DNA from: Novosphingobium sp.
GTDB taxonomy: Bacteria; Pseudomonadota; Alphaproteobacteria; Sphingomonadales; Sphingomonadaceae
Assembly (NCBI GenBank): GCA_017745295.1
Contig: JAGHZR010000024.1
Location: 78,772 to 142,771 of the forward strand
DNA: 64,000 bases
Reading direction: 5' to 3'
The notes beneath the pieces are model-generated. The model was not told the DNA's origin. It saw only the letters and a program-made list of their open reading frames with translations, and did not search any database. The position numbers and the translations under genes were made by a program. Positions 16,427 through 25,007 of the stretch are shown here, piece by piece (the stretch's first letter is position 1; every line of letters begins with the position of its first letter).

Positions 16427-16860
16427 ACAGCCCTTTCATGGCCTTCGACACGCGCGTCCGCGCCCGCGTGGTCGCGCTCGATCACTTCAACGTGGTGGTC
16501 GCCGATCTGGATCGCAGCGAGGCATTCTACTGCGATGTGCTCTCGCTGGAGAGCTGCCCTCCGCCGTTCCCGCTCACCCGCCAGACCGCCCGCTGGATCT
16601 ACGACAACGACGAACGGCCGATCCTGCACCTCAACAGCCGCGACGCGCCCCGCGCGATGGACCGCGAGATGCACGCCGGGCCGACCGGCGCGCTCCACCA
16701 TATCGCTCTGCGGTGCGAAGGTTTCGAAGAAATCCGTGACCGGATCGAGGATCGCGGGCTGCGCTACGAGAGCAATGTGATCCATTCGATAGGACTGCGG
16801 CAGATCTTCGTCCACGACCCGGACGGAGTGCTGCTGGAACTGAACTTCTTCGACGATTGA
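16423..16860 (+). CDS. VOC-superfamily (glyoxalase/extradiol dioxygenase fold) protein
   Basis: The 145-residue protein starts in the stop codon of the SDR (ATGA). VVALDHFNVVVADLDRSEAFYCDVL (about 19-43) is the first beta-alpha-beta unit with the metal-binding histidine. GALHHIALRC (near 84) and FVHDPDGVLLELNFF (near 125-139) supply the second histidine and the glutamate. Metal-dependent lyases, epimerases and dioxygenases share this fold, so the reaction is open. It completes the BKACE-SDR-VOC operon. A strong hairpin follows directly. Confidence 0.8.
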   Translation: MNSPFMAFDTRVRARVVALDHFNVVVADLDRSEAFYCDVLSLESCPPPFPLTRQTARWIYDNDERPILHLNSRDAPRAMDREMHAGPTGALHHIALRCEGFEEIRDRIEDRGLRYESNVIHSIGLRQIFVHDPDGVLLELNFFDD

Positions 16861-16870
16861 GCCGGGAAAC

Positions 16871-16904
16871 GATCGTCGTCCCGGCCCGATCCGGGGCGAC
16901 GATC
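16871..16904. terminator. Convergent hairpin between the VOC and SDR genes
   Basis: Bases 16871-16884 pair with 16891-16904 over 14 positions, one of them T-G, with a 6-base loop. It lies between the ends of two convergent genes and reaches into the SDR stop codon. There is no T-tract, so it would act as a 3'-end stabiliser or weak terminator in both directions. Confidence 0.4.
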
Positions 16905-17649
16905 AGACCCTCAGCGTTCCCAGTATCCCGCCGTCCACCGCGATGCTCTGCCCGGTGACGTGCGAGGCTGCGTCCGAAAGCAGGAACGCTGCCACTGCCG
17001 CCAGTTCTTCCGCGCTGCCGGTGCGCCCCTGAGGGACCATTCCGGCCAGTGCTTTCAGAGCGTCGCCGGGCAATGCGGAAAACATCTCCGTCTCGATGAA
17101 CCCCGGAACCACGCAGTTGCAGCGCACCCCGAACGGCGCCGCCTCGAGCGCGACCGCGCGCGCCAGTCCCAGAACCGCGTGCTTGGATGCCACATAGGCC
17201 ACGTTATTCGCCATGCCCCGCTCGCTGGCGAGACTACCCGTTACCAGGATCGCCCCGCGCCGCCGCGCCTTCATCGCGGGAAGAACATGTGCCGCGGCCC
17301 GAAACGGCGCGGTCACGTTCACCGCCATGACACGCTCGAAATCGCCTGCCGCGTAGTCCTCGACCAGCGCGAAAGTTCCGCCGGTTCCGGCATTGACGAA
17401 CAGGCCGTCGATCGGCCCTCCTCCCTCGATTGCCGCATCGAGCGCGGCCGCGAGTGCAGGCCCATCGGCCACGTCCACCGCATGCCAGCGCGCGCCGTCT
17501 CCGAGCCGCGCCGCAAGTTCCGCCAACCGGTCCGCCCGCCGCGCCAGCAGGGTGACGCGCCCGCCCAAGGCCGCGACATGTTCGGCGGTCGCCAGGCCGA
17601 TGCCGCTGGAAGCGCCGGTAATGACGACGTGGCGATCGGTGAAATCCAT
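16903..17649 (-). CDS. Short-chain dehydrogenase/reductase
   Basis: The 248-residue protein starts at ATG 17649 (MDFTDRHVVITGASSGIGLA), preceded by a G-rich ribosome-binding site. TGASSGIG is the cofactor motif, VNAGTGG the NAG motif, TGSLAS the active-site serine region, and YVASKHAVLGL the tyrosine-lysine pair. The C-terminus (GQSIAVDGGILG) is the classical FabG-like ending. The enzyme oxidises or reduces a hydroxyl/carbonyl using NAD(P). It is the last gene of the minus-strand operon that begins with the TonB receptor at 24.8 kb. A lignin side-chain alcohol is a plausible substrate. Confidence 0.86.
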   Translation of the reverse strand: MDFTDRHVVITGASSGIGLATAEHVAALGGRVTLLARRADRLAELAARLGDGARWHAVDVADGPALAAALDAAIEGGGPIDGLFVNAGTGGTFALVEDYAAGDFERVMAVNVTAPFRAAAHVLPAMKARRRGAILVTGSLASERGMANNVAYVASKHAVLGLARAVALEAAPFGVRCNCVVPGFIETEMFSALPGDALKALAGMVPQGRTGSAEELAAVAAFLLSDAASHVTGQSIAVDGGILGTLRV

Positions 17650-17660
17650 TCCCCCGCCCC

Positions 17661-18533
17661 TCACGCCAGCCCCAGCACCCTGGCCGCGTTGTGTTTCATG
17701 ATCCCGGGCATGACCTCGTTCTTGAAACCGACGCCGCGCGCGGCCTCGATCCATTTGTCGGGGCGGATCAGCGGAAAGTCCGATCCGAACAGCATCTTGT
17801 CAGCCAGTTGGCCATTGGCATAGCGGACGATCTGCGGCGGGAAGTAGCGCGGGCTCCAGCCGGAGAGGTCGATGAAGACGTTCTCCTTGTGAAGCGCCAT
17901 CGACAGGCTCTCGTCCACCCAAGGCCAACTCGGATGGGCCAGGATGATTTTCATGTCGGGAAAATCGACCGCCACGTCGTCCACCAGCATCGGCCGCCCG
18001 TACTTGAGCCTGAGTCCGCCGCCGCCCCGCATCCCGGTGCCCATGCCCGAGTGGCCGGTGTGGAAGATCGCAGGCAGCCCGTGCCCGGCGATCACCTCGT
18101 AGATCGGATAGCCCACGCGATCGGCCGGATGACAATCCTGCACGATGTGGTGGAACTTGAACCCGCGCACCCCGTGGTTCTCGATCAAATCACGCGCCTC
18201 GCGCGCACCCAGCCTGCCCTTGCGCGGGTCAATCGAGGCAAAGGGGATGCAGATGTCCGCATGCGCCGCGGCAAATTCCGCCACTTCGTAATTCGACACC
18301 CGCTTCGCGCCCAGCCCGCTCTCGGCATCGACCGTGAAGAGGCAGAAGGCGATGTTCTGGGCGCGATAGATCTCGGCGATCTCGGGCATCTTCGGCCGTT
18401 CACGCGGAGCCTTGAAGTAGGCCGAAGCCGCATCGAAGAACTGCGCCATGACCGGGTCTTCCGGATCGTGACACGAGACTTCGGCGTGAACGTGAACGTC
18501 GATTCCCGCCAGCGCGGCGACATCGATCGTCAC
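17661..18533 (-). CDS. Amidohydrolase family 2 (TIM-barrel) hydrolase/decarboxylase
   Basis: The 290-residue protein has the metal-binding DVHVHAE motif near residues 12-18, GVRGFKFHHIVQ at about 120, AIFHTGHSG at about 153, ILAHPSWPWVDES near 185 and LFGSDFPLIRPDKW near 250. These are successive metal ligands of the PF04909 group, which includes decarboxylases and hydrolases acting on aromatic acids, lactones and amides. It starts in an ATGA overlap with the PQQ dehydrogenase and is followed by the SDR 11 bases later. The reaction is unassigned. Confidence 0.8.
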   Translation of the reverse strand: MTIDVAALAGIDVHVHAEVSCHDPEDPVMAQFFDAASAYFKAPRERPKMPEIAEIYRAQNIAFCLFTVDAESGLGAKRVSNYEVAEFAAAHADICIPFASIDPRKGRLGAREARDLIENHGVRGFKFHHIVQDCHPADRVGYPIYEVIAGHGLPAIFHTGHSGMGTGMRGGGGLRLKYGRPMLVDDVAVDFPDMKIILAHPSWPWVDESLSMALHKENVFIDLSGWSPRYFPPQIVRYANGQLADKMLFGSDFPLIRPDKWIEAARGVGFKNEVMPGIMKHNAARVLGLA

Positions 18534-20686
18534 TTGCCTCCCGCCTTGCCGCCCTTTTCGAGTGCCTTGTCCTCATTGGCCCGGTGAATGACGTACTGGC
18601 GGACGGCCTCGATCTCCTCGGGCGACATCACGTCGGACCAGCCGACCATACCGTTGCTCTTGAGCGCCCCGTCGTGGACGACCGTCTGGAACGCAGCCTT
18701 GTCCCCGATGATGGCCGAGCGGCGCAAGTCAGGCAGCAGACCGCCGCCGACTGCCGCATCGCCATGACAGGTGCCGCAATAGCGGCCATAGCGATAGGAT
18801 CCGGTAGAGACTTGCTCCGGCGTGCCGGTGAAGGCGGGCGGATCGAGCGGCAGTTCCTCCAGCTTCGGCGCGGGCGGCAACTTGGCCGTGCCGCCCAGCT
18901 TGAAGACCAGCAGGCGGCTGATATTGTGCACCGGCCCGCCGGACTGCGAGATGACCCCGCCCGGCGCCAGTGCCCAGATGCCGCCCCAGCCGGCCACCAC
19001 CGCGACATACTGGGTGCCGCCGATCCTGTACGTCACGGGCGGCGCCACCACGCCGGTCTGCACCGGCCAGGACCACAGCTTGGCGCCGGTGTCGGTGGAA
19101 TAGGCGGCCATCTCGCTCTTCATGTTGCCCTGGAACACCAGGCCGCCGCCGGTCGCCAGCAGGCCGCCGTTGTTGCCGCTGGGGAAAGTGACGCGCCAGC
19201 GCTCTTTCTGCGCCACCGGGTCCCAGGCGATGAGCACGCCCTTGGTGGCCTTCGCTGCCGCCTCGCGGATTTTCGCGTCGGCGGGCATCGAGGCGGCCGC
19301 CATGTCCACGCCGGTATTGAAGCCCTTGGCGGCGCGCTTCCAGTTCTTGTCGGGGAAGTAGGGGAACGCGGCGATTTGCGCGGGAATGAAGACCAGCTTT
19401 TCCTTCGGGTCCCAGGCCATCGGCTGCCATGAATGCGCCCCGCCCGCGCCGGGCGAGCCGACCCACGGTTTGCCGGTCTTGTAGTAACGTGCCTCGGGGT
19501 TCTCGATCGGACGTCCGGTCTTGGGATCGAGGCCGCTCGCCCAGTTCACCGGCACGAAGTTCTTGCCCGAGATGAACTCGCCGGTCTTGCGGTCGATCAC
19601 GTAGAAGAAGCCGTTCTTCGGCGCCTGCATCAGCACCTTGCGCACTTTGCCGCCGATCTGGAGATCGGCCAGCATGATGTGCTGGGTGGCCGTGAAGTCC
19701 CAGGTCTCGCCCGGCGTCGTCTGGAAATGCCAGACATATTCGCCGGTCTTGGGCCGGATCGCCACGATCGAGGACAAGTAGAGATTATCGCCCTTCCCGT
19801 CCGAGCGGATCCCGTGGTTCCACGGGCTGCCGTTGCCGACGCCGATGTAGAGCAGGTCCAGTTCGGGATCGTAGGCCATGGCATCCCAAACCGTGCCGCC
19901 GCCGCCCTGCTTCCAGTATTCTCCGTGCCAGGTCTTCTCGGCATCCTTGAGGTACTTCTCGGTATTGTTGCCCGGCTGGTCGGGCACCGTGTAGAAGCGC
20001 CAGAGTTGCTTGCCGGTCTCCGCGTCGTAAGCGGTGATATAGCCGCGCACGCCCATCTCCGCACCGCCATTGCCGATGATGACCTTGCCATCCACCACGC
20101 GCGGCGCGCCCGTTATGGTATAGGGCTTCGACTGGTCGACCGTGACCTTTGTCCAGGCCGGCTTGCCGGTCTCGCGGTCGAGCGCGATCAGCCGTCCGTC
20201 GAACGTACCGAGATAGAGCTTGTCCCCCCAGGCGCCGAGCCCGCGATTGATGACGTCACAGCAGCCCTTCACCCCACTTTCGCCGGGCACTTCGGGATCG
20301 TATGCCCAGAGTTCCTTGCCGGTCGCGGCGTCATAGGCGCGGACCTTGGACCAGGCGGTGGTGATATAGATCTTTCCGTCGATCACCAGCGGCGTCGATT
20401 CCTGCCCGCGCGCGGTGTCGAGGTCGGAGAACCAGGCGAGGCCCAGATCCTTCACGTTCTGCCGGTTGATGTCGGAGAGCGGGGAGAAGCGCTGTTCGTC
20501 ATAAGTGCGCCCATAGGAAAGCCACTCGCTGTCCGGTCCCTCGACGATCAGCGCGCCGGTGACGCCAGCGGTCGCGATATCGGCGGCAGCGGCCGAGCCG
20601 TCCGTCCCCCCACCGCCGCAGCCCGCCAGCATCAGACATGCCCCCGCCGACACCGCGAGCCAGACCTTTGAACGCATCGCAACCAT
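18530..20686 (-). CDS. PQQ-dependent quinohemoprotein alcohol dehydrogenase, predicted lipoprotein
   Basis: The 718-residue protein oxidises alcohols outside the cytoplasm with pyrroloquinoline quinone and passes electrons to its own c-type haem. ATG 20686 follows GGAAGAGAG. The signal peptide ends in LMLAGC, a lipobox, so membrane anchoring is likely. KGCCDVINRG gives the vicinal disulfide of the PQQ pocket, and GETWDFTATQH supplies an active-site aspartate. Beta-propeller blocks (AYDAATGKELW, AYDAETGKQLW) cover most of the chain. A C-terminal cytochrome domain carries CGTCH. Known sphingomonad examples oxidise polyethylene glycol and lignin-type alcohols. In this operon a dimeric lignin alcohol is likely. 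Confidence 0.87.
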   Translation of the reverse strand: MVAMRSKVWLAVSAGACLMLAGCGGGGTDGSAAAADIATAGVTGALIVEGPDSEWLSYGRTYDEQRFSPLSDINRQNVKDLGLAWFSDLDTARGQESTPLVIDGKIYITTAWSKVRAYDAATGKELWAYDPEVPGESGVKGCCDVINRGLGAWGDKLYLGTFDGRLIALDRETGKPAWTKVTVDQSKPYTITGAPRVVDGKVIIGNGGAEMGVRGYITAYDAETGKQLWRFYTVPDQPGNNTEKYLKDAEKTWHGEYWKQGGGGTVWDAMAYDPELDLLYIGVGNGSPWNHGIRSDGKGDNLYLSSIVAIRPKTGEYVWHFQTTPGETWDFTATQHIMLADLQIGGKVRKVLMQAPKNGFFYVIDRKTGEFISGKNFVPVNWASGLDPKTGRPIENPEARYYKTGKPWVGSPGAGGAHSWQPMAWDPKEKLVFIPAQIAAFPYFPDKNWKRAAKGFNTGVDMAAASMPADAKIREAAAKATKGVLIAWDPVAQKERWRVTFPSGNNGGLLATGGGLVFQGNMKSEMAAYSTDTGAKLWSWPVQTGVVAPPVTYRIGGTQYVAVVAGWGGIWALAPGGVISQSGGPVHNISRLLVFKLGGTAKLPPAPKLEELPLDPPAFTGTPEQVSTGSYRYGRYCGTCHGDAAVGGGLLPDLRRSAIIGDKAAFQTVVHDGALKSNGMVGWSDVMSPEEIEAVRQYVIHRANEDKALEKGGKAGGK

Positions 20687-20757
20687 TCGCTCTCTTCCCG
20701 TTCCCGGCCTCGTATCGGACCGGCTTGTGCTTGTTCGAGATGTACCGGGAGGCTGTC

Positions 20758-21540
20758 TCACCCCCAGCGATTGATCTCCGGCCCCGGCGCCCAGAACGCC
20801 GCCGCTTCACCGTCCGCTTCGGCCAGCGCCCCGGCAACGCTCGGGCGTGCCCCGACACGGGCCAGCCACGCGGCGGTCAGCGGCTTGTCCGCAAACGCCT
20901 CGGGCACGATCCGCTGCATTCCGGCGAGCCAGGCATATGTCTCGAAGTCGGCAATGGTCAGGTCGCCCATCAGCCATTCGCGGCCGTCCGCCAGCTTGCC
21001 TTCGCAGCGCTCCACCGCCTGCGAAACCTTGGCGCGGCTGTCCTCCACTTGCGCCGGGTCGGCCGCGCCGTCACGCAGCACCTCCCACCGCGCGCGCAGA
21101 TCCGCGCTGACGATCCGGTCGATCAACGCCGAAAATGCCCCGTCCGGCATGGTGGCCAGCCCCTTGCGCGAGACGGCGAGATTGCCGAGCAGCGCCGCCG
21201 CCGGAGACAGGCGTTCGGTGATCTGGCGGCACCACATCATCATTTCCCAGTGCGCATGGGGATCGCGCGGCTGGAGCGAGGGCCGATCCGAAAGTTCGTC
21301 GAAGAACTGCGCGAGGAACACGGACTCGGTCATCGCCTCGCCGTCGATCACGAGCACCGGGCCTTCTCCCTCGATCCCCATGTCCCGCGCGAGCGGTTCG
21401 GTCACGCCGGGCAGTGCATGGCGCTCCCCGGCCAGCAGGTGGATCCGGCGCCGCTCGACCGCCACGCCGGATTCCGCGAGAGCCGCGAGCACCGCCAGCG
21501 AAGGGCCATTGGGTTCACCGTGATAGAGCACCATCGCCAT
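20758..21540 (-). CDS. Glutathione S-transferase, first of a coupled pair (downstream member)
   Basis: The 260-residue protein starts at the ATG that overlaps the stop of the next GST upstream (ATGA). MVLYHGEPNGPSLAVLAAL is a thioredoxin-fold N-terminus in which the usual serine/asparagine region is present but INPRGQ-P is replaced by GIEGEGPVLVIDG. ESVFLAQFFDEL is the gamma-Glu site. The helical domain has LMGDLTIADFETYAWL near residue 185. Overlapping GST genes of unequal sequence suggest an obligate heterodimer. In Novosphingobium a heterodimeric beta-etherase (BaeA/BaeB) has been described. This pair has the right arrangement, but I cannot confirm sequence identity. Confidence 0.8.
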   Translation of the reverse strand: MAMVLYHGEPNGPSLAVLAALAESGVAVERRRIHLLAGERHALPGVTEPLARDMGIEGEGPVLVIDGEAMTESVFLAQFFDELSDRPSLQPRDPHAHWEMMMWCRQITERLSPAAALLGNLAVSRKGLATMPDGAFSALIDRIVSADLRARWEVLRDGAADPAQVEDSRAKVSQAVERCEGKLADGREWLMGDLTIADFETYAWLAGMQRIVPEAFADKPLTAAWLARVGARPSVAGALAEADGEAAAFWAPGPEINRWG

Positions 21541-22307
21541 CAGATCCGCTCCTGTTCGAGAATGGCAACCCGCTTGACCATGTCGGTACGCCCCAGCGCC
21601 CAGCACTGCTTCACCGCCGGGCGCGCATAGACCGCGCGCAGCCAGCGCAGCAGGTTCGGCGTCTTCTCGTCATTGGAGAGCGCCGGCTGCGACAGCGGGA
21701 TCGCATAGGCGAGGTTGAAACCGTTGATGTCGGCCAGGCTGTAGCTGTCGCTGGCCAGCCATTCGCGCTTGCCGAGTTCCGCCTCCAGCAGTTCGATGCC
21801 GCGTGCGACGCGGCGCTGGCTTTCCGCCATCTCCGCTTCGGAAAAAGTGCCGTGGATCGCCTTGCGCCACGAAACCCGCCGCTCCGGCAGGGGAATACGC
21901 GCGATCGCCGCCTCCAGTTCGGCAGGATCGCGCCGGCGGACCATCGGCCCGACGAAGACGCTCCAGCCGATCATCGAGAAGCTCGGCGCCAGCCACTGGT
22001 CCATGAACTTCATCCACCAGCGCACTCGCCAGCGATCCCGCGCGCTGTCCGGCATCAGCGCCGGGCCGGGGAATTCCTCATCGACGTATTCCATGATCGC
22101 CGTGCTTTCCACCAGCACCCGCGCGCCATGCGTCATCGCCGGGATCGTGCCCTGCGGATTGATCGCGAGATATTCCGGCCGATGCTGGTCGAATTGCAGC
22201 ATGTCGATGTAATGGCTGTCGAAGGCGACACCCTTCTCCATCAAGGCCAGCATGGGCTTGCCCGAATTGGCATTGGGCTCCCAGTGGTAAAGTGTCACGC
22301 CTGCCAT
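21540..22307 (-). CDS. Glutathione S-transferase, upstream member of a coupled pair (beta-etherase-like)
   Basis: The 255-residue protein is LigF-like in outline: LYHWEPNANSGKPMLALMEK, INPQGTIPAMTHG, ESTAIMEYVDEEF and SYSLADINGFNLAYA. ATG 22307 is preceded by AAGGGAG at 9 bases; ATG 22316 is an alternative but sits directly on that ribosome-binding site. The N-A-N-S stretch can supply the glutathione-activating residue. It is followed by a second, divergent GST with a 4-base overlap. The order TonB receptor-GST-GST-PQQ dehydrogenase-amidohydrolase-SDR points to uptake and cleavage of an ether-linked aromatic dimer. Confidence 0.82.
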   Translation of the reverse strand: MAGVTLYHWEPNANSGKPMLALMEKGVAFDSHYIDMLQFDQHRPEYLAINPQGTIPAMTHGARVLVESTAIMEYVDEEFPGPALMPDSARDRWRVRWWMKFMDQWLAPSFSMIGWSVFVGPMVRRRDPAELEAAIARIPLPERRVSWRKAIHGTFSEAEMAESQRRVARGIELLEAELGKREWLASDSYSLADINGFNLAYAIPLSQPALSNDEKTPNLLRWLRAVYARPAVKQCWALGRTDMVKRVAILEQERI

Positions 22308-22383
22308 TCGGTCCATCTCCCTTGCACCGTTTTTCCTGCAGCCAGCCCAGCGGAGCCGGAACACCGGCCCCGCAGCCCGCCCG

Positions 22384-24771
22384 TCAGAACTTCTTCTGGA
22401 CGCTGACGGCCCATTCGCGCGGACGACCGACGTTCGAGTATGTCGTGCCCGCGCTTGCATAGAGCGCGGCGAAGCGGATCGGCAGATAGTAATACTTGTC
22501 GAATAGGTTCTGGACCTCGAACGAAAGCGACAGGTCTTCATCCGCATTGCGCCAGGTCAGGCGCGCATTCGCGATGACCCGCGAAGGGTTGAAGTCCAGC
22601 GTATTGGTGCCCGGCAGGCGGCCCAGGCTCTGCTTGCCGGTATAGGCAAGGTCGAAGCGCGGGGTGATCGAACCGCTCTTGTCGAGATCGGCGCGATACT
22701 GGATGCCGAAACTGCCGCGCCAGTTCGGGGTGGTGATCGGATCGCCGATGCGGATCGAATTGCCGACTTGCGGGCCGATACGCTTCCATTCGCCGTCAAT
22801 CCAGCTCAGCGAGGCGTCGATATCCAGTCCGTCGATCGGATTGGCGCCCAGTTCCAGCTCGGCGCCATACATCTTGCCGTCCCCGGCGTTGCCGATCGCG
22901 GCGCAGGGAAACGGATCGGTGCCCGGCGCGAACCCGTCGAGGATCGCGCAGTCCGCCAGGGGAAGCTGGATCTTCTTGTAGTCGTTGTAGAAAGCGGCCA
23001 GGTTCAGGCGCAGTCGTCGTCCCAGAAGATCGTTTTTCAAGCCGATCTCGTAGGCGGTGAGGGTTTCCGGATCGAACGTGCCGTTGACGGCCTGGGCCTG
23101 GGTGAACGGGCGCGCGGTCACGCCGCCGCCCTTGAAGCCGGTGCTGATCGTCGCATAGGCCAGGGTCTGCGGGCTGAAGCGGTAGTCCACCGAGATACGG
23201 TAGTCCACGCGGTCGCCGTCGTAGTTCGCCACCGTGCCGTCGAGCGCGCCGACGCCGAAGATATCGGTTAGCGTGCCGCCGTTCCAGGCCTTGCGCACGA
23301 ACGTATAGTCCTTGTGCTCCTTGGTGTAGCGAATGCCGCCAGTGATGTTGAGGTCCGGTGTGGGATGCAGGATCGCCGTGCCGAACACGGCCTTGCTGTC
23401 GGCGCGGATCGGGTCGTCACCCTGGAACTGGAGGAACAGTGCCGGGTTGCCGTGGCCGATATAGCGGATGTCCTGGCGGGTGAAGTAGACCGACTTCTGG
23501 TCGCTGTAATAACCACCCACGGTCAGGTCCGCGAAATCGCCGATCTTTGCGTTCAGGCGCAGTTCCTGGCTGAAGAAGCGGAAGGTCAGGTCGTTGAAAC
23601 CGCCGCCGCCGATGTTCGGGTTCGGCGTATAGTCGTCGTCGGTGCCGTAGACCTGGCGATATTCGCGGTAGGCGGTGATCGACTTGACGTTGAGATCGTC
23701 GTTGAGGTCGATGGACATGTCGCTCGACACGCCCCAGCCGGTGAACTTGACGGTATTGGGCATGGTATAGGCCTGCGCCGCCTGCCCGCCCGCCGGTAGA
23801 TACCAGCTTGCATAAGTACAGAAACGGCCGCAGACGAAGTCCACGCCATCGGTCTTGGTCGTGTTGTTCTGCGTCACTACACCCGCCGCTGCGGTACGCT
23901 TTTCGTAGGTATAGTCGCCGGTAACGGTCCAGTCGAAGCTGTCGCTGGGATTGAAGCGCAGCGATCCGCGCAGGCCGCCGTAGTTGCGCTCTCCCAGCTT
24001 GTCGACCACACAGTTGTCGGGTGTGGAAGGATTGCCGGCAATGCCCAGCGCATTGCCGGGATTGGCACAGCCATAGTCGATCTGGTCGACGTAACCGTCC
24101 TGGTGCTTGTAGACGCCGGCGACGCGCGCGAAGAGCGTGTCGGTCAGGCCGAAGTTCATGCTGCCGCGCAAGTCGACACGCTGGCGCGCGCCGTAGACGA
24201 CATCGATCTTGCCGGAATCGTCCGCAGTCGGCCGGGCCGAGAACATCTTGATGGCACCGCCGATCGAGTTGCGTCCCGTCAGCGTCCCCTGCGGACCGCG
24301 CAGCACTTCCACGCGCTCGAGATCGAGCAGGTCCATGATGTTGCCGGTAAGCGTGGCGTAATAGACATCGTCGACATACATGCCCACGCCGGGTTCATAG
24401 GCGGGGTTGAAGTCGTACTGGCCGATGCCGCGCACGTAGACGGCCATGGAGGAACCGAAGGCGCCGCCCATTTCGGTGAGTTGCACGTTCGGTGCCTGCG
24501 CGGCGATCTGCGAAATGTCGGTCTGGTTGCGCGCTTCGAGCAGAGCGGCATCGACCGCTGTGATCGACAGCGGCGTGTCCTGAAGCCTCTGTGCGCGGAA
24601 CTGTGCGGTAACGATGATCTCCGCCATCGACGGCGATGCAGCCTCGTCGGCCTGGGGCGCAGCCGAGTCCTGCTCCTGCGCGAACACCGGGGTAGCGGCC
24701 AGTGCAGCACCGCATGAAACCGAAAGAAGAAGCGCGCGCTTCAAGCGAGCCGTCTTGGTGATATGCATCAT
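22384..24771 (-). CDS. TonB-dependent outer-membrane receptor
   Basis: The 795-residue receptor starts at ATG 24771 after GGGAGAGGGACC. The signal peptide ends ATPVFAQ. The plug domain contains a TonB-box-like EIIVTAQ at about residue 50, VYVRGIGQYDFNPAYEPGVG and VEVLRGPQGTLTGRNSIGGA. The barrel ends with the required aromatic (VQKKF). The form is that of sphingomonad receptors without an N-terminal signalling domain, so it imports but does not signal. It heads an operon with two GSTs, a PQQ dehydrogenase, an amidohydrolase and an SDR, which suggests uptake of an aromatic oligomer or dimer. A palindromic operator lies 77 bases upstream of the start. Confidence 0.92.
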   Translation of the reverse strand: MMHITKTARLKRALLLSVSCGAALAATPVFAQEQDSAAPQADEAASPSMAEIIVTAQFRAQRLQDTPLSITAVDAALLEARNQTDISQIAAQAPNVQLTEMGGAFGSSMAVYVRGIGQYDFNPAYEPGVGMYVDDVYYATLTGNIMDLLDLERVEVLRGPQGTLTGRNSIGGAIKMFSARPTADDSGKIDVVYGARQRVDLRGSMNFGLTDTLFARVAGVYKHQDGYVDQIDYGCANPGNALGIAGNPSTPDNCVVDKLGERNYGGLRGSLRFNPSDSFDWTVTGDYTYEKRTAAAGVVTQNNTTKTDGVDFVCGRFCTYASWYLPAGGQAAQAYTMPNTVKFTGWGVSSDMSIDLNDDLNVKSITAYREYRQVYGTDDDYTPNPNIGGGGFNDLTFRFFSQELRLNAKIGDFADLTVGGYYSDQKSVYFTRQDIRYIGHGNPALFLQFQGDDPIRADSKAVFGTAILHPTPDLNITGGIRYTKEHKDYTFVRKAWNGGTLTDIFGVGALDGTVANYDGDRVDYRISVDYRFSPQTLAYATISTGFKGGGVTARPFTQAQAVNGTFDPETLTAYEIGLKNDLLGRRLRLNLAAFYNDYKKIQLPLADCAILDGFAPGTDPFPCAAIGNAGDGKMYGAELELGANPIDGLDIDASLSWIDGEWKRIGPQVGNSIRIGDPITTPNWRGSFGIQYRADLDKSGSITPRFDLAYTGKQSLGRLPGTNTLDFNPSRVIANARLTWRNADEDLSLSFEVQNLFDKYYYLPIRFAALYASAGTTYSNVGRPREWAVSVQKKF

Positions 24772-24845
24772 GGTCCCTCTCCCGAACCGGCGCCGGCACG
24801 TTGTTCGAACCTGGCGCTTCCGACCGCCGTTTGCGGCGACAGTTT

Positions 24846-24867
24846 GTTTGTATGGCATACAATATTG
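24846..24867. promoter_or_regulatory. Palindromic operator between TonB receptor and CmcJ/NvfI-like gene
   Basis: TTGTATG-G-CATACAA (24848-24862) is a perfect 7+1+7 palindrome. On the minus strand, 24846-24867 matches 3324-3345 at 19 of 22 positions. The 236-base gap contains no gene and separates divergent starts at 24771 and 25008, so the site can control both. Confidence 0.6.
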
Positions 24868-25007
24868 AGATGGCAAGAGGGTTGTGCTCTCTGGACTCGA
24901 AATTGCCGCCTCGGTTCGAATCCGGCGGCAACGGCAAGGCCCGGACAAGACCCTACGAGACGCATGTAGAACTGTTTATCAACCATCTAAAAGACGGAAA
25001 CCATGGA

